Assembly: GCA_963675435.1 (NCBI GenBank)
Contig: OY776216.1
Location: 620,001 to 684,000 of the forward strand
DNA from: Saccharicrinis sp963675435
Lineage (GTDB): Bacteria; Bacteroidota; Bacteroidia; Bacteroidales; Marinilabiliaceae
Direction of reading: 5' to 3'
DNA: 64,000 nucleotides
In this document: positions 8,743 through 18,074 of the stretch, piece by piece
Layout: each line of letters begins with the position of its first letter
Position numbering within the stretch: the stretch's first letter is position 1
Notes under the pieces: model-generated
Database searches by the model: none
The model's input: only the letters and a program-made list of their open reading frames with translations
Told to the model about the DNA's origin: nothing
Position numbers and translations under genes: made by a program

Positions 8743-9882
8743 ATGAAGTTATTGGAAAAAATATTAGTAGCGATAAATGTAAATAAATCGAATCCTGTGT
8801 TATTAAATGTGGCAAAAGAGCTCGCCTTAAAGTTTAACTCAAATTTAATTTTAATGGGAGTGTTGCCCTCTGATGCTCAAAAATCGTCAGTAAATAGTAT
8901 CATTACCCGTTTGGTAGAAAAAGAATTAAATGAAATAGAATCAGATTTAAAAAAATCGGGTATAACTGTTGAAAAAAAACTGGAGTATGGAAGTATTCTG
9001 GAGCAAATTATTACAGAATCGGAAAAAGAAAATGTGAATGTAATATTGGTTCCAGAAAAATTTGGACCTGCTGAAGAAGACCATAAAGTAGGTGTTGTGG
9101 TTGAAAAGCTTGTTCGGAAGTGTCATAAACCCGTATGGGTTGTTGATACAGAAGGCAGACCTTTTCCCGGGGATATTGTTTGTTCTGTGGATTATTCTGA
9201 TGCTTCAGAAAGAGCATTGCATAATGCCATTAGAATGGCGCGACATTTTAAATCAAAACTACATATTGTAAACGTATTGGAACCATTAGAAGAGTTTTAT
9301 TCTCCTCGCTTTGAAATAGATTATGACAAAGAGAATAAAATATTAGAAAATGATAATGCTACTCGTTTTGAAGAATTTTTAAAGCAGTTTAATTTTGCAG
9401 ATATAGAGGTTGAAACCACTATTTTAAAAGGAACCATATACAAACAACTAAAGGAGTTTATTTTACTAAATAATGTTAGATTGTTGTTTATCGGAGCTAC
9501 AGGAAAAAAGTTTTTTCAAAGGGTTCTATTGGGGAGTGTTACAGAATTAATGGTACGATACCTTCCTTGCTCAACAGTAGTTACCAAATCTGAAAATATC
9601 ATTAATTTAAAAATAGATTCTGATATTTCAGGTATTGAAAAACATTATGCAGATGCCATGAAGTATGAAGCAGAAGGTTTATTGGATCAGGCAATAGAAA
9701 AATTAAATGCCTGCTTGCAAATTAATGATCTTCATTTTCCTACCTTAAATGCATTAGTAAAACTTTATAAAAAAATAGGAGATGAAAAAACGGCTGAAAC
9801 CTATAGCGAAAAAATGGATGAAATAGTGAACAGACTATGGGATAAAGATGTTGAAAATGAAATAAGAAAACGATTAAAGTAA
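8743..9882 (+). CDS. tandem universal stress protein with C-terminal TPR
   Basis: The 379-residue protein has two UspA domains (about 1-138 and 143-285) and a C-terminal TPR-like region (about 300-365). The second domain has the nucleotide-binding signature G-x2-G-x9-G-S (GATGKKFF... LLGS near 249-265), so it probably binds ATP. The first has a degenerate version. The gene ends 31 bp before the antiporter gene, so the two are probably one operon, and the Usp may sense or regulate the transporter, as seen with other Usp-antiporter pairs. Confidence 0.9.
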   Translation: MKLLEKILVAINVNKSNPVLLNVAKELALKFNSNLILMGVLPSDAQKSSVNSIITRLVEKELNEIESDLKKSGITVEKKLEYGSILEQIITESEKENVNVILVPEKFGPAEEDHKVGVVVEKLVRKCHKPVWVVDTEGRPFPGDIVCSVDYSDASERALHNAIRMARHFKSKLHIVNVLEPLEEFYSPRFEIDYDKENKILENDNATRFEEFLKQFNFADIEVETTILKGTIYKQLKEFILLNNVRLLFIGATGKKFFQRVLLGSVTELMVRYLPCSTVVTKSENIINLKIDSDISGIEKHYADAMKYEAEGLLDQAIEKLNACLQINDLHFPTLNALVKLYKKIGDEKTAETYSEKMDEIVNRLWDKDVENEIRKRLK

Positions 9883-9913
9883 CTTTTAATAACATCTAAA
9901 AATTTGAAGATAT

Positions 9914-11188
9914 ATGAAGAAAGTATACATATTGTCTTTATTACTGCTTCTGGGTTTAGTTTCATCACAGATTCTACCATTAATAATAAGTACTTATAGT
10001 TATTTAAGTCATGTAATAAAGCTGGGAACGATGATTTGCCTGGCTTTTATTATGATTCATGTTGGTTATGAATTTGAAATTAAAAAAGACAGGTTAAAAC
10101 AATATGGATACGATTATTTAATAGCTTTTACTTCAGCAACTTTACCCTGGATATTTGTTGCCATTTATTTCATTTTTGTTTTAACACCTGATGAAATGCG
10201 AAACGGTCAAACCTGGGTAGAATCATTGTTAGCAGCCCGATTTGCAGCACCAACTTCTGCCGGGGTTTTATTTTCAATGTTAGCGGCGGCTGGTTTAGCT
10301 ACAACATGGATGTTTAAAAAAACACGTGTTTTAGCCATATTTGATGATCTGGATACTGTTATATTAATGGTTCCCCTACAAATGCTGATTATAGGATTTA
10401 AAATTCAGTTGATTATTGTTTTATTAATCATGGTTATTTTAATTGGCATTGCCTGGAAATTTATGGGAAGAATTCGACTTTCTGTTCGTTGGAAGTATGT
10501 ATTGCTGTATTCCGTTGTGATTACTTTGGCTGCAGAATTCTTTTATTTTGCCAGCAAAATTATTGATGAAACAGTTAGTGTTCATATTGAAGTATTATTG
10601 CCGGCCTTTGTTTTAGGAACCATCATATCTAAAAAGTATAATAAAGTAAAACTACACAACGGCCTTAAGGAAGATATACTCGAGTTAAAAGATGAACAGA
10701 AAATATCATTTTATATTTCTGCCATATTTATGGTTTTAGTTGGACTTTCAATGCCTTTGTTAGAAGGAGTTTCAGATTTCTTTGTTACTCAACAAATTGA
10801 TAAAGATATTGTGGATTCTTATTTAAAAGGCAGTGAAACTTCTGTTTTTAAAGGAGATATTAAAGAGTCGTTTGAATTAAGTACAGTTCTGATTCATGTA
10901 CTCATTGTAACCCTTCTCAGTAATATAGGAAAATTAGTTCCGGCTTTTGTGTATCGAAAGGAAGCTACGAGGAAAGAAAGGTTAGCCGTTGCTTTAGCTA
11001 TGTTTCCACGAGGTGAAGTAGGGGCAGGGGTTTTAATCATTTCTATGTCGTATGGAATAGGTGGTATTATTGTTACTGTTTCCATGCTGTCATTAGCCTT
11101 AAATCTTTTATTAACAGGATTATTTATTGTTGGAGTTAAAGCTTTAATTAAGGGTAAAGAAAATGCTCCGATAAAAGAATATTATTAA
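9914..11188 (+). CDS. sodium/proton (cation:proton) antiporter
   Basis: The 424-residue polytopic protein has about 12 membrane segments, an early PxxLG-less Bacteroidota-type N-terminus, FDDLDT near 142-148 and the FPRGEVGAG motif near 366-374 characteristic of CPA2-type cation:proton antiporters. It probably exchanges Na+ or K+ for H+ across the inner membrane. It follows the universal stress protein gene by 31 bp. The transported ion cannot be assigned. Confidence 0.85.
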   Translation: MKKVYILSLLLLLGLVSSQILPLIISTYSYLSHVIKLGTMICLAFIMIHVGYEFEIKKDRLKQYGYDYLIAFTSATLPWIFVAIYFIFVLTPDEMRNGQTWVESLLAARFAAPTSAGVLFSMLAAAGLATTWMFKKTRVLAIFDDLDTVILMVPLQMLIIGFKIQLIIVLLIMVILIGIAWKFMGRIRLSVRWKYVLLYSVVITLAAEFFYFASKIIDETVSVHIEVLLPAFVLGTIISKKYNKVKLHNGLKEDILELKDEQKISFYISAIFMVLVGLSMPLLEGVSDFFVTQQIDKDIVDSYLKGSETSVFKGDIKESFELSTVLIHVLIVTLLSNIGKLVPAFVYRKEATRKERLAVALAMFPRGEVGAGVLIISMSYGIGGIIVTVSMLSLALNLLLTGLFIVGVKALIKGKENAPIKEYY

Positions 11189-11224
11189 GTTTAAATTAGA
11201 TTAAAATTTAAGCTGTAGTTTATT

Positions 11225-11257
11225 AAAAAAGGCTATCTCGTTATAAGTGAGATAGCC
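11225..11257 (-). terminator. intrinsic terminator of the PNPOx-like gene
   Basis: A perfect 9-bp stem GGCTATCTC (11231-11239) / GAGATAGCC (11249-11257) is followed, on the minus strand, by six Ts (11225-11230 as A on plus). On the plus strand there is no T run, so it acts mainly for the minus-strand gene ending at 11306. Confidence 0.85.
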
Positions 11258-11305
11258 AGATGATTACACAAAAATAGGCCTACCTGCTATTTAATTGCAC
11301 CTATT

Positions 11306-11743
11306 TTAGAAAACCAAATGATCAGCAACATTTTCATAAAGAATGTTGGTTTTTAAGTACCAGAATTTGGCATCACCATGAGCCAATTTAAATACCTCAA
11401 CATATGGATCTGATGATTGGTCACCTAAATCTTCAAGATATTGATGTTCTTTTCTTGCTTTATGAATCATTGCAGCATCATGCACAAACTCAATATTTCC
11501 GGAAATACGCATTTCACGACCTTTTTTTAAGTTTGCCGGATTGTTAAAAAAGCATACTTCTACATTAGGATTCTTATGAATTTGTCTACTTAAATCTTTA
11601 GGAGAGAGCGCTTCAAAATAGAAGCCAGAATTGTCGGCAAACCAAAGTTTCATGATTCTAACATGAGGTCTTTCATCTTCAATAGTCGCCATATAACAAA
11701 TCGGGTTATCGTTGGCAAACTTAATTACTTCTTCTTTTCTCAT
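11306..11743 (-). CDS. pyridoxamine 5'-phosphate oxidase-like flavin-binding protein
   Basis: The 145-residue protein matches the small split-barrel PNPOx-like family: an opening block with NDNPICYMATIEDERPHVRIM (near 9-29), a central FYFEALSPKDLSRQIHKNPNVEVCFF strand pair, and a C-terminal FWYLKTN. Such proteins bind FMN, F420 or haem and reduce small substrates in the cytoplasm; it is not the biosynthetic PdxH, which is longer. Single gene with its own terminator. Confidence 0.85.
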   Translation of the reverse strand: MRKEEVIKFANDNPICYMATIEDERPHVRIMKLWFADNSGFYFEALSPKDLSRQIHKNPNVEVCFFNNPANLKKGREMRISGNIEFVHDAAMIHKARKEHQYLEDLGDQSSDPYVEVFKLAHGDAKFWYLKTNILYENVADHLVF

Positions 11744-11972
11744 AACTAAACCTCCTATATCGTAAAGAAAATAACTTTCAAAAAGCAGATTAAAGTTACG
11801 ATGATACTGTTTCTATGTCAATATTATTATGAAGTGTAGTTCTTTTTAATATTTAAATGTCAATCAATTGTTCTTTAAGAAAGGTTAAAAAAAACATCGA
11901 AATTTGAAACATTTTATTCAAAAATATGTATTATGTAAGTTTCAGTTAATTATAACCCTAAAATTTACTTTT

Positions 11973-13331
11973 ATGAAAAAAACTATTGTTTACAGTCTTT
12001 TAACTGTCCTAAGCTTATCATTCTCTATTACTGATCTTGATGCTCAGAAATCAGCAGATAGGAGTGTATATTGTAAATTTATACAACTTCCATCACACCC
12101 TCTTAATACTAATAAATACGATTATATTGTTTACCAAAATGGAGAAACAGGTGAGCCGGAAGTTTCTGATGGTGAGGGTGAATCAATAAAAGAAGCTTTT
12201 AAAATGGATATCAATTATTATTATGAGAGACTATCTGAAATTGACCAGAAAATGTATGAAATTGGTAATTCTGAAGAATTAAGTGGTATAAAAAAGCAAT
12301 TGAAGATGGGGGAAATTAATAATTCGTCTCCAGAACACCCCAAACGACCAAAACTTAAGTATGAAGATGAAATGGAACTCTATATAATTGAAAGAAAATT
12401 ATATGATGGTCGAATAGATTCATTGAATAATAGTGGATTAAATCTATTTTTTAAAGAACAAATCCGTTCTATTATTCAAGAGACACAGCCTAGTAAGCCC
12501 GTTTTAATAAAACATGCAGTTGTAAAGAAATATAGCATACCCAATGGGCAAGTTGCAGAACTTATGAATATTAGGGGATTAGAAAGAGATGTTGAAGGTT
12601 CAAATAAAAATATTTTTGAAATTTATATGGCTGAATTTGAATCTAAAATTAAACAAAAAAAGTCGTTAAATGGAAAAGTTAATGATGTACTAAAGTGTAG
12701 ACGTATCATTAGTTATAAGGTGTATGATGAGAGCCAAACTTTATTAGATGAAGGTATGGTTCCTGGTACAGATAAATGGAGAGAGAAATCGTATAGTACA
12801 GATTCAGATCATTCTAAAGAAATTTCTGCAACAAAAAAGGAATTTGAACAAACGACAGCAACAGAAGGTCTTCGTGATGCTCGTGATTTCTTAGCTGAAA
12901 AATATGCATACCCAATATTAACACATTACACTAAATTAAGCTTTCCTAAAGGAAAAAAATATGATTATGAATCCTTTGTACAAACATATGAAAAGGTTAA
13001 AGCTTTTCTTGAAGAATCATTAAAATCAGATAATCCAAATCTTCAATTACTTAGAGAATCAATTGAAGTTTGGCAAGAAGCTTTAAAGGAAGCCGACTAT
13101 ACAGAAAAAAATGCCAGAATCAGCGCAGATATTGCAAATGGATTTTATTTTGATATTATAGAATGTTCTATTTGGTTGAATGATTTTGATAAAGCCTTTA
13201 GTTTAATAGAAAAAGTGAAGAGTTTGAATACTAAGAATAAAGTATTAGAACATGCTGATTATCTTAAAGGTTTCCTTGAAGATAGAAAGCAGCGATATGA
13301 TGCAAACGTCAATGCTATGACAAATATTTAA
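11973..13331 (+). CDS. secreted orphan protein of unknown function
   Basis: I place the start at the ATG at 11973 because it opens a clear signal peptide (MKKTIVYSLLTVLSLSFSIT then DLDAQ); the frame is open from an ATG at 11904 but that would bury the signal. The mature protein of about 430 residues is charged, helix-rich and without recognised domains; residues about 300-450 look like TPR-like or coiled helices. It contains a single internal repeat-free body, and no membrane segment after the signal. Not recognised; probably periplasmic or secreted. It ends 25 bp before a shared bidirectional terminator. Confidence 0.7.
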   Translation: MKKTIVYSLLTVLSLSFSITDLDAQKSADRSVYCKFIQLPSHPLNTNKYDYIVYQNGETGEPEVSDGEGESIKEAFKMDINYYYERLSEIDQKMYEIGNSEELSGIKKQLKMGEINNSSPEHPKRPKLKYEDEMELYIIERKLYDGRIDSLNNSGLNLFFKEQIRSIIQETQPSKPVLIKHAVVKKYSIPNGQVAELMNIRGLERDVEGSNKNIFEIYMAEFESKIKQKKSLNGKVNDVLKCRRIISYKVYDESQTLLDEGMVPGTDKWREKSYSTDSDHSKEISATKKEFEQTTATEGLRDARDFLAEKYAYPILTHYTKLSFPKGKKYDYESFVQTYEKVKAFLEESLKSDNPNLQLLRESIEVWQEALKEADYTEKNARISADIANGFYFDIIECSIWLNDFDKAFSLIEKVKSLNTKNKVLEHADYLKGFLEDRKQRYDANVNAMTNI

Positions 13332-13356
13332 TTTTGATTTTTGTTTAGTATTATCA

Positions 13357-13391
13357 TAAAAAAAACTCGATTTTAAATCGAGTTTTTTATG
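13357..13391. terminator. bidirectional terminator between convergent genes
   Basis: The hairpin CTCGATTT/AAATCGAG sits between an A run (13357-13365) and a T run (13383-13388), giving a U-tract in both directions. It serves the plus-strand gene ending at 13331 and the minus-strand gene ending at 13397. Confidence 0.9.
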
Positions 13392-13396
13392 TTTTA

Positions 13397-14206
13397 TTAT
13401 TCATCTTCTAATGATAGTTTATTTCCTTCTTGATCCCAACGGTTTAAGTATTTTACAAAAACGTTATTTTTATATAAAAGTTCTTCTTGCTTTTTACCGT
13501 TTGAGTACCAATTGATTGTAAGTCCGTCTCTTACTCCGTTTTTATATTCTATTTTAGATTTTAATTTGCCATTCTTATACCATTGTTTAAACTTACCAGA
13601 TACTTTTCCATTTACGTATACAGTACGACTTTCCATTTGACCATTACTATGGTAGTTCCGGATTACTTTTGTTGAGTCATTTATATAATCAGAGCCAGTT
13701 GAATTATTATCGTAATTTTTCCTAACAGCATTATTTTTCCAATTGGGATAATACAGAAATATTGTATGTATTTCATCTCTTGCAACTGCAATTTGAAAAT
13801 TCATTGTAGAATTTGGCTCTTTGGGGTTATAGAATGGAAAATCAAATAATTTAACAATATCGTATCCATACCTACCTATACGTGAAATATATGTGACCTT
13901 AATTTTTGAATTTTTAGGGTATTGGCTTGTGGTTAAAACTTTTTTGCCTGTTTTGTACAACCATTGTAAATGTTCAGGCAGTGAACTTTCTTTAGCTTCT
14001 TTTGATAAGATGAGTTCTAAACTATCTATTTTACCTTCAGCAATAAAGCGTAATGATTTTTTAGCAAGAGCTAATTCTTCTTTATCCTTTTTTAAATTGA
14101 TGGGTTCTGGTTCTGTAGAATGTCTGAAATAACATGAACTTAAGAGTGTTGAAAATAGAATTAATAGAAGATAAATGCTTTTTAATTTGATTGGATTTTG
14201 AGTCAT
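13397..14206 (-). CDS. MORN/YwqK-like repeat lipoprotein
   Basis: The 269-residue protein has a lipoprotein signal with lipobox LSSC (cysteine near residue 25). The C-terminal third (about 170-265) has four repeats of the form NGxxxxxxxYxNGxxxGxxxxWY, the MORN-like motif of the proteins often labelled toxin-antitoxin YwqK family antitoxin. In Bacteroidota these are usually secreted or envelope proteins, and the antitoxin label is not supported here: there is no toxin neighbour and the protein carries a lipid anchor. Likely a periplasmic lipoprotein of unknown role. Confidence 0.8.
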   Translation of the reverse strand: MTQNPIKLKSIYLLLILFSTLLSSCYFRHSTEPEPINLKKDKEELALAKKSLRFIAEGKIDSLELILSKEAKESSLPEHLQWLYKTGKKVLTTSQYPKNSKIKVTYISRIGRYGYDIVKLFDFPFYNPKEPNSTMNFQIAVARDEIHTIFLYYPNWKNNAVRKNYDNNSTGSDYINDSTKVIRNYHSNGQMESRTVYVNGKVSGKFKQWYKNGKLKSKIEYKNGVRDGLTINWYSNGKKQEELLYKNNVFVKYLNRWDQEGNKLSLEDE

Positions 14207-14401
14207 AGGTTAGATTTAATGATTAATTACTTCATCAGCTGCTGAAAAAATATAAAATTTTCAGCAAATAAAAGTAATATATTTCATTTAATGATTTGGT
14301 GTATTGTGTTATGATATCGTAGATGTTGTTAATGTGTTTATATATAGTTAAATGTGTTGTTGTAATAATCTATCTAGGTTAATTGATAGAGGAGAGGCAA
14401 T

Positions 14402-14436
14402 AAAAAAACGGATCAGCTTAAACAAATCCGTTTTCT
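14402..14436 (-). terminator. intrinsic terminator of the nitroreductase gene
   Basis: Stem AAAACGGAT (14405-14413) / ATCCGTTTT (14426-14434), 22 bp past the nitroreductase stop, with T-rich tails on both strands. Confidence 0.8.
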
Positions 14437-14457
14437 TACAAACTAAATCAATAAATG

Positions 14458-15090
14458 TTAATCAAAAATGGTAATCAAATCATCCGTGTTTTTTCTTACT
14501 TTTTTAAGCTTTACAAGCCAATCGTTCGATTCATCACGGTAGCCTACAGGTAATAATAAACAACTGCGAAGTCTTTTTTGTTCTAAACCTAAAATTTTAT
14601 CTAGTTTTTCTGGCTCAAAACCTTCAATTGGAGTACAATCTACACCTTCAAAAGCTGCTGCAGTAATTGCGTTTGAAAAGGCTATGTAAGCTTGTTTTGC
14701 TGCATGATGAAAGTTTTCTTCAGGATCACGTTGTGGGTAGATATTTAAAAGCATCTGGCGGTAGTTTTCCCATCCTTCACTTTTAAATCCACGTATTTCG
14801 TTAGTTAAATCAAACATTTTATTGATTCTTTCCGGAGTGTAATTATCCCAGGCTGCAAATACCAATAAGTGTGAGCAATCCGTAACAACTGATTGATTAA
14901 AAGAAATGTCTTTAATCTTGTCTTTTAAATCCTGATTTTTAATCACCAATACTTCAAATGGTTGTAAACCACTTGAAGTAGGTGAAAGAGATATGGCTTC
15001 AATAATATTATCAATCTTTTCCTGAGGCACTTTTTTGCCATTCATTGCTTTTGTAGCATAGCGCCATTTTAATTTATCTAATAATTCCAT
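14458..15090 (-). CDS. nitroreductase-family NAD(P)H oxidoreductase
   Basis: The 210-residue protein is a full-length NfsB-like flavoenzyme. It opens with the RYATKAM block (10-16), has SPTSSGLQPFEVLVI near 36-50 (FMN phosphate contacts), and KQAYIAFSNAITAAAFEGVDCTPIEGF near 130-156, the central helix and FMN-contact loop of this family. It probably reduces nitroaromatics or quinones using FMN and NAD(P)H in the cytoplasm. Single gene with its own terminator. Confidence 0.9.
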   Translation of the reverse strand: MELLDKLKWRYATKAMNGKKVPQEKIDNIIEAISLSPTSSGLQPFEVLVIKNQDLKDKIKDISFNQSVVTDCSHLLVFAAWDNYTPERINKMFDLTNEIRGFKSEGWENYRQMLLNIYPQRDPEENFHHAAKQAYIAFSNAITAAAFEGVDCTPIEGFEPEKLDKILGLEQKRLRSCLLLPVGYRDESNDWLVKLKKVRKNTDDLITIFD

Positions 15091-15156
15091 TCTTCACAAT
15101 CTTTCTAATTAATGGGTTAGAAACCATCTTATTTAGATTTTGTTCAAATAAGAATA

Positions 15157-15496
15157 TTTACCGCAGAGAAAATAGAGGCCCTATGCTTTATCACAGAGAA
15201 CATGGCGCATAAAATGGAATAAATAAAATGGAACAAGGATCAAGTAGTTGGTGAGCTTTATTAATTAAACCCGCAATATGCATTAGACCATCTATTACAC
15301 ATTGAAATTACTTCAAAACAAGACACTTCGTTACTTCACTTCAACTCACCAGAACGATGCTATGCCTCGTTTCAGTAAAGCCTTGTTTTATGGTACTTTC
15401 AATGTTCATTACGAAATTCTAATACATAATCCGGGTTAAAGGAATAAAAATCTCTGTGTAGCTCTGTGAAACACTTCAGTGTATTCCAAGGTTAAA
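15157..15496. repeat. CACAGAG-type intergenic repeat, copy 1, interrupted by a palindrome
   Basis: This 500-bp gap without genes (15091-15595) holds a repeat whose halves match a second copy at 20053-20212. On the left, CTATGC-TTTATCACAGAG followed by AACATGG (15181-15205) matches 20076-20100 at 23 of 25 bases. On the right, CTCTGTG units and GGTTAAA (15451-15496) match 20176-20211. The ends are inverted (TTACC...CAGAG against CTCTGTG...GGTTAA). A separate palindrome occupies the middle. Such CACAGAG elements are scattered in many Bacteroidota genomes; no coding function. Confidence 0.6.
15268..15437. repeat. 170-bp imperfect palindrome ending in AACCCG/CGGGTT
   Basis: The two halves are inverted copies: from AACCCG at 15268 to the complement at 15437 most of the outer 55 bases pair, including ACATTGAAA (15299-15307) with TTTCAATGT (15397-15405) and AAAACAAG (15315-15322) with CTTGTTTT (15382-15389). 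It lies inside the CACAGAG repeat. The AACCCG terminus is shared with the 255-bp MITE-like elements at 21756 and 60846, though the bodies differ. No target duplication is evident. Confidence 0.6.
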
Positions 15497-15515
15497 AAAA
15501 GGCTTTATTAAAAGC

Positions 15516-15550
15516 AAATAAAAATGGGCCACCATAAATTGATGACCCAT
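15516..15550 (-). terminator. terminator of the Gld-type ABC operon
   Basis: Hairpin ATGGG (15524-15528) / CCCAT (15546-15550) with extra inner pairs CA/TG, followed on the minus strand by TTTTTATTT. It lies 45 bp past the last gene of the operon. Confidence 0.6.
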
Positions 15551-15595
15551 AACTTATTGGAATGAAATTATTATGAAAAGGAGATAACTAGTTCC

Positions 15596-16570
15596 TTATT
15601 TTATAAAAGCACTTTTAGTAGTAAAAAGCTTATTAAAATTCAAATCTTTTTTCTCCTTGAATACAGTGCCGTCATTTTGGTTTGAAACCATAATAGCATC
15701 TTCACCATTAACATACGCTTTTACTTCTGTAATATTCATTTGATTATCCTGAATTTGTATTGAATGCGTATAGTTTTTTTCAGCATTATCTGCAAATCCG
15801 GAAGCTTTTAAATTTTGAATCTTGTTTAAGTATTGAGCAACTGATGCTGAATCTAATGTTATACCATCACTCATCCACTTGTCCTCATTTAAAACCATTG
15901 TAAATGAGCTATCAGCAGGATAATTAAAAGTGACTTTATTCAAATTTGTTTTATTCACTTTAACCAATTGCTTATTTCTAAAAGCATTGGCATCACGATT
16001 TATCATGCTTCCTAAAAAACCTTCTACAGCATAAACTTCATCATCATCACCGGAGCGTACATAGGTTGTCATGGTGCCACGAGGTTGTTGATAATATGGA
16101 TTCTGTTGCTGCATCATTGCTGGATTTTGCTTAGGCTGACGATAAGAGAATTTTCCAATATATAACGATGCCAGTTCATCATTTCCTTTCATTAGCTGAA
16201 CTTTAGAGCAAAGAGAATCTGTTAATTCATATTTTTCCCATTGATCCGTTTTTCGTGCAGCCAGACGAAGAGGTTTTAATTGATTTACCTGTGATATTAA
16301 TCTTTGTATGGCAGCAGCATCTCCATTATATGTTTTTCCTGCCTGAATCACTTTCCAATCATCACCTTCTTTTTTTAGTTCAATTTTATCCCCCTTAAGC
16401 ATTTTAGGATATATCATCACCGAACTGATCTCATCGGTATTTACATCAAAAACCGCACTTTTTAATGTGTTTGTACCCGTTGAATTGTCAACAATATGTG
16501 TTATAACCACAAGTACCAATAAAGCACTAAAAACAATACTTAATGTTTTAAGACTAGATTTTCTAAACAT
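15596..16570 (-). CDS. DUF4340-domain membrane-anchored protein of the Gld-type ABC operon
   Basis: The 324-residue protein has one N-terminal membrane anchor (about 8-27) and a periplasmic beta-rich body of the DUF4340 type, with repeated segments of the form DKIELKKEGDDWKVI (about 63-77) and a QPxxNPxMMQQQNPYYQQP low-complexity loop near 145-165. Its start overlaps the GldG-like gene by 8 bp. DUF4340 proteins commonly follow GldF/GldG-type permease genes and are taken to be an accessory part of the same transporter. Confidence 0.8.
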   Translation of the reverse strand: MFRKSSLKTLSIVFSALLVLVVITHIVDNSTGTNTLKSAVFDVNTDEISSVMIYPKMLKGDKIELKKEGDDWKVIQAGKTYNGDAAAIQRLISQVNQLKPLRLAARKTDQWEKYELTDSLCSKVQLMKGNDELASLYIGKFSYRQPKQNPAMMQQQNPYYQQPRGTMTTYVRSGDDDEVYAVEGFLGSMINRDANAFRNKQLVKVNKTNLNKVTFNYPADSSFTMVLNEDKWMSDGITLDSASVAQYLNKIQNLKASGFADNAEKNYTHSIQIQDNQMNITEVKAYVNGEDAIMVSNQNDGTVFKEKKDLNFNKLFTTKSAFIK

Positions 16571-18062
16571 AGTTTTCCCCCTTTCTTTTTAGACGGATCA
16601 ATTTTTTCTTTTGATTTCGATAAATACCGATTAAAATGATGATAACAATAGGTAATGCGAAGTTGAAAATTTTTAAGAATTGCTTATTGGCATCATCAAT
16701 TTGATCCAAAGGACGCATTTTAACTTGCTTTGAACGTAATTGTATTAATCCTGTATCATCGCTCATATAATCAATGGCATTTACTACAAAATTTACATTG
16801 TCGGGTTGTACTTGATGTGCTTGTTCACCTGAACCATTAATTGCTAAATCACCATCGGTGATAACTACAATTTTATGGTTGTCCTTTTCTAGTAATCCTG
16901 CAACAGGCATTTTTGAATTTGGAAAATCAGTCTCTGTCCATTGTTTTTCAACATTAAAATATACCGGTGTTGGTTGAGTAGCTGATTTTTCAGAGGTGAA
17001 AACCAGCGGTGTAAATGTTTGAGTACTGTCACCTGTAAAATTTAAAGTACTACCAAATTGCATAATCATCGTTCCTAACCCCTCGGTAATTGGATGTTCT
17101 GCAAAATTGGATAATACTGGTAAATAAGGAAATTGTATAGGACGATTAACTGTAAAAATTCCCTGACGTTGCTGAACGTTAATAGAACCGCAAGTAGCAT
17201 CTAACACAAAGTTGTCATTTACCTTTAATCCTTTGCTTTCTAACCATTTCCCCAAACCAGTTGTTTTAGAGAAGCCCATTCCTTGCTGTAATTGGGCATC
17301 AACTTTATTAAAAGAGATAAACAAATTACCACCTTGGTTCAAGTATTGATCAATGATGGCAAAATCTTCTTCAGGTATAGTATCTTGTGGGTTGATCCAG
17401 GCTATAGATTTATATTTACTGAGGTTTACACTATCCGAAAGAGTTACACTTTCAGGAACGTAAAGAATATCTAAACCTTGAGATACTTGAGCGAGTTGAT
17501 CTAAACCAGCTTCTCCATGACCAGTAATAAAACCAATGGCTGCTTTTTCAGGAATTGTTAGTTTTTTGATGGCAGTAGTTAAAGCATATTCCATTTGAGC
17601 ACTTGGTTGAATAAATGGAATGGTTTCGGTTTCTTCACCTATTTGAACCACTGCACCCATGAATGCTTTCTTTGTGGTTTCCTGATCTTTTTCCCGGTCT
17701 TTAATCATTAAAGTTTGTATTCCTGCTTCGACAGCTTTTTGTTCTGTTGCAGGATCTTCATTGGGATTTATAAACTCGTAAACCAACTGACGACCTGTTA
17801 ATGTACTATAGTCGGCAAGCATATCTCTAAAATCCTGACGGGCTTTATCAAATTGAGGTTGTAAGCCTTCAGAAAAATATGCAGTAACTGTAATTGGTTC
17901 TGTAATGCCTTCCAGAATATCTTTTGTGGTTTCGCTTAGCGTGTATCGTTGATCTTCTGTAAAATCTAAGCGAAAAAAGAATCTGTTGGCTAAAATATTG
18001 ATGAGAATGATAATTCCCAACGATAATAGTATGTAGTATTTTAACTGACTCTTTTTAAACAT
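16563..18062 (-). CDS. gldG: GldG-like ABC transporter auxiliary protein
   Basis: The 499-residue protein has an N-terminal membrane helix (about 12-31), a large periplasmic domain of the GldG/ABC_transp_aux type (starting FTEDQRYTLSETTKDIL near 34-50, VTAYFSEGLQPQFDKARQDFRDMLADY near 57-85), and a C-terminal membrane helix (about 466-484). GldG works with the permease GldF and ATPase GldA; in Flavobacterium the trio is needed for gliding, but homologues are widespread in non-gliding Bacteroidota, so the name records homology rather than motility. It starts 12 bp after the permease gene. Confidence 0.85.
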   Translation of the reverse strand: MFKKSQLKYYILLSLGIIILINILANRFFFRLDFTEDQRYTLSETTKDILEGITEPITVTAYFSEGLQPQFDKARQDFRDMLADYSTLTGRQLVYEFINPNEDPATEQKAVEAGIQTLMIKDREKDQETTKKAFMGAVVQIGEETETIPFIQPSAQMEYALTTAIKKLTIPEKAAIGFITGHGEAGLDQLAQVSQGLDILYVPESVTLSDSVNLSKYKSIAWINPQDTIPEEDFAIIDQYLNQGGNLFISFNKVDAQLQQGMGFSKTTGLGKWLESKGLKVNDNFVLDATCGSINVQQRQGIFTVNRPIQFPYLPVLSNFAEHPITEGLGTMIMQFGSTLNFTGDSTQTFTPLVFTSEKSATQPTPVYFNVEKQWTETDFPNSKMPVAGLLEKDNHKIVVITDGDLAINGSGEQAHQVQPDNVNFVVNAIDYMSDDTGLIQLRSKQVKMRPLDQIDDANKQFLKIFNFALPIVIIILIGIYRNQKKKLIRLKRKGENYV

Positions 18063-18074
18063 GATACTGATTAA

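Noticed and set aside
11271..11307. Second terminator (AAAATAGG/CCTATTTT)
   Set aside because: The loop is about 21 bases and the right arm overlaps the stop of the PNPOx-like gene; the perfect hairpin at 11231 is a better candidate.
13397..14206. Antitoxin of a toxin-antitoxin pair
   Set aside because: The MORN/YwqK label sometimes carries that name, but the protein has a lipobox and there is no toxin gene next to it.
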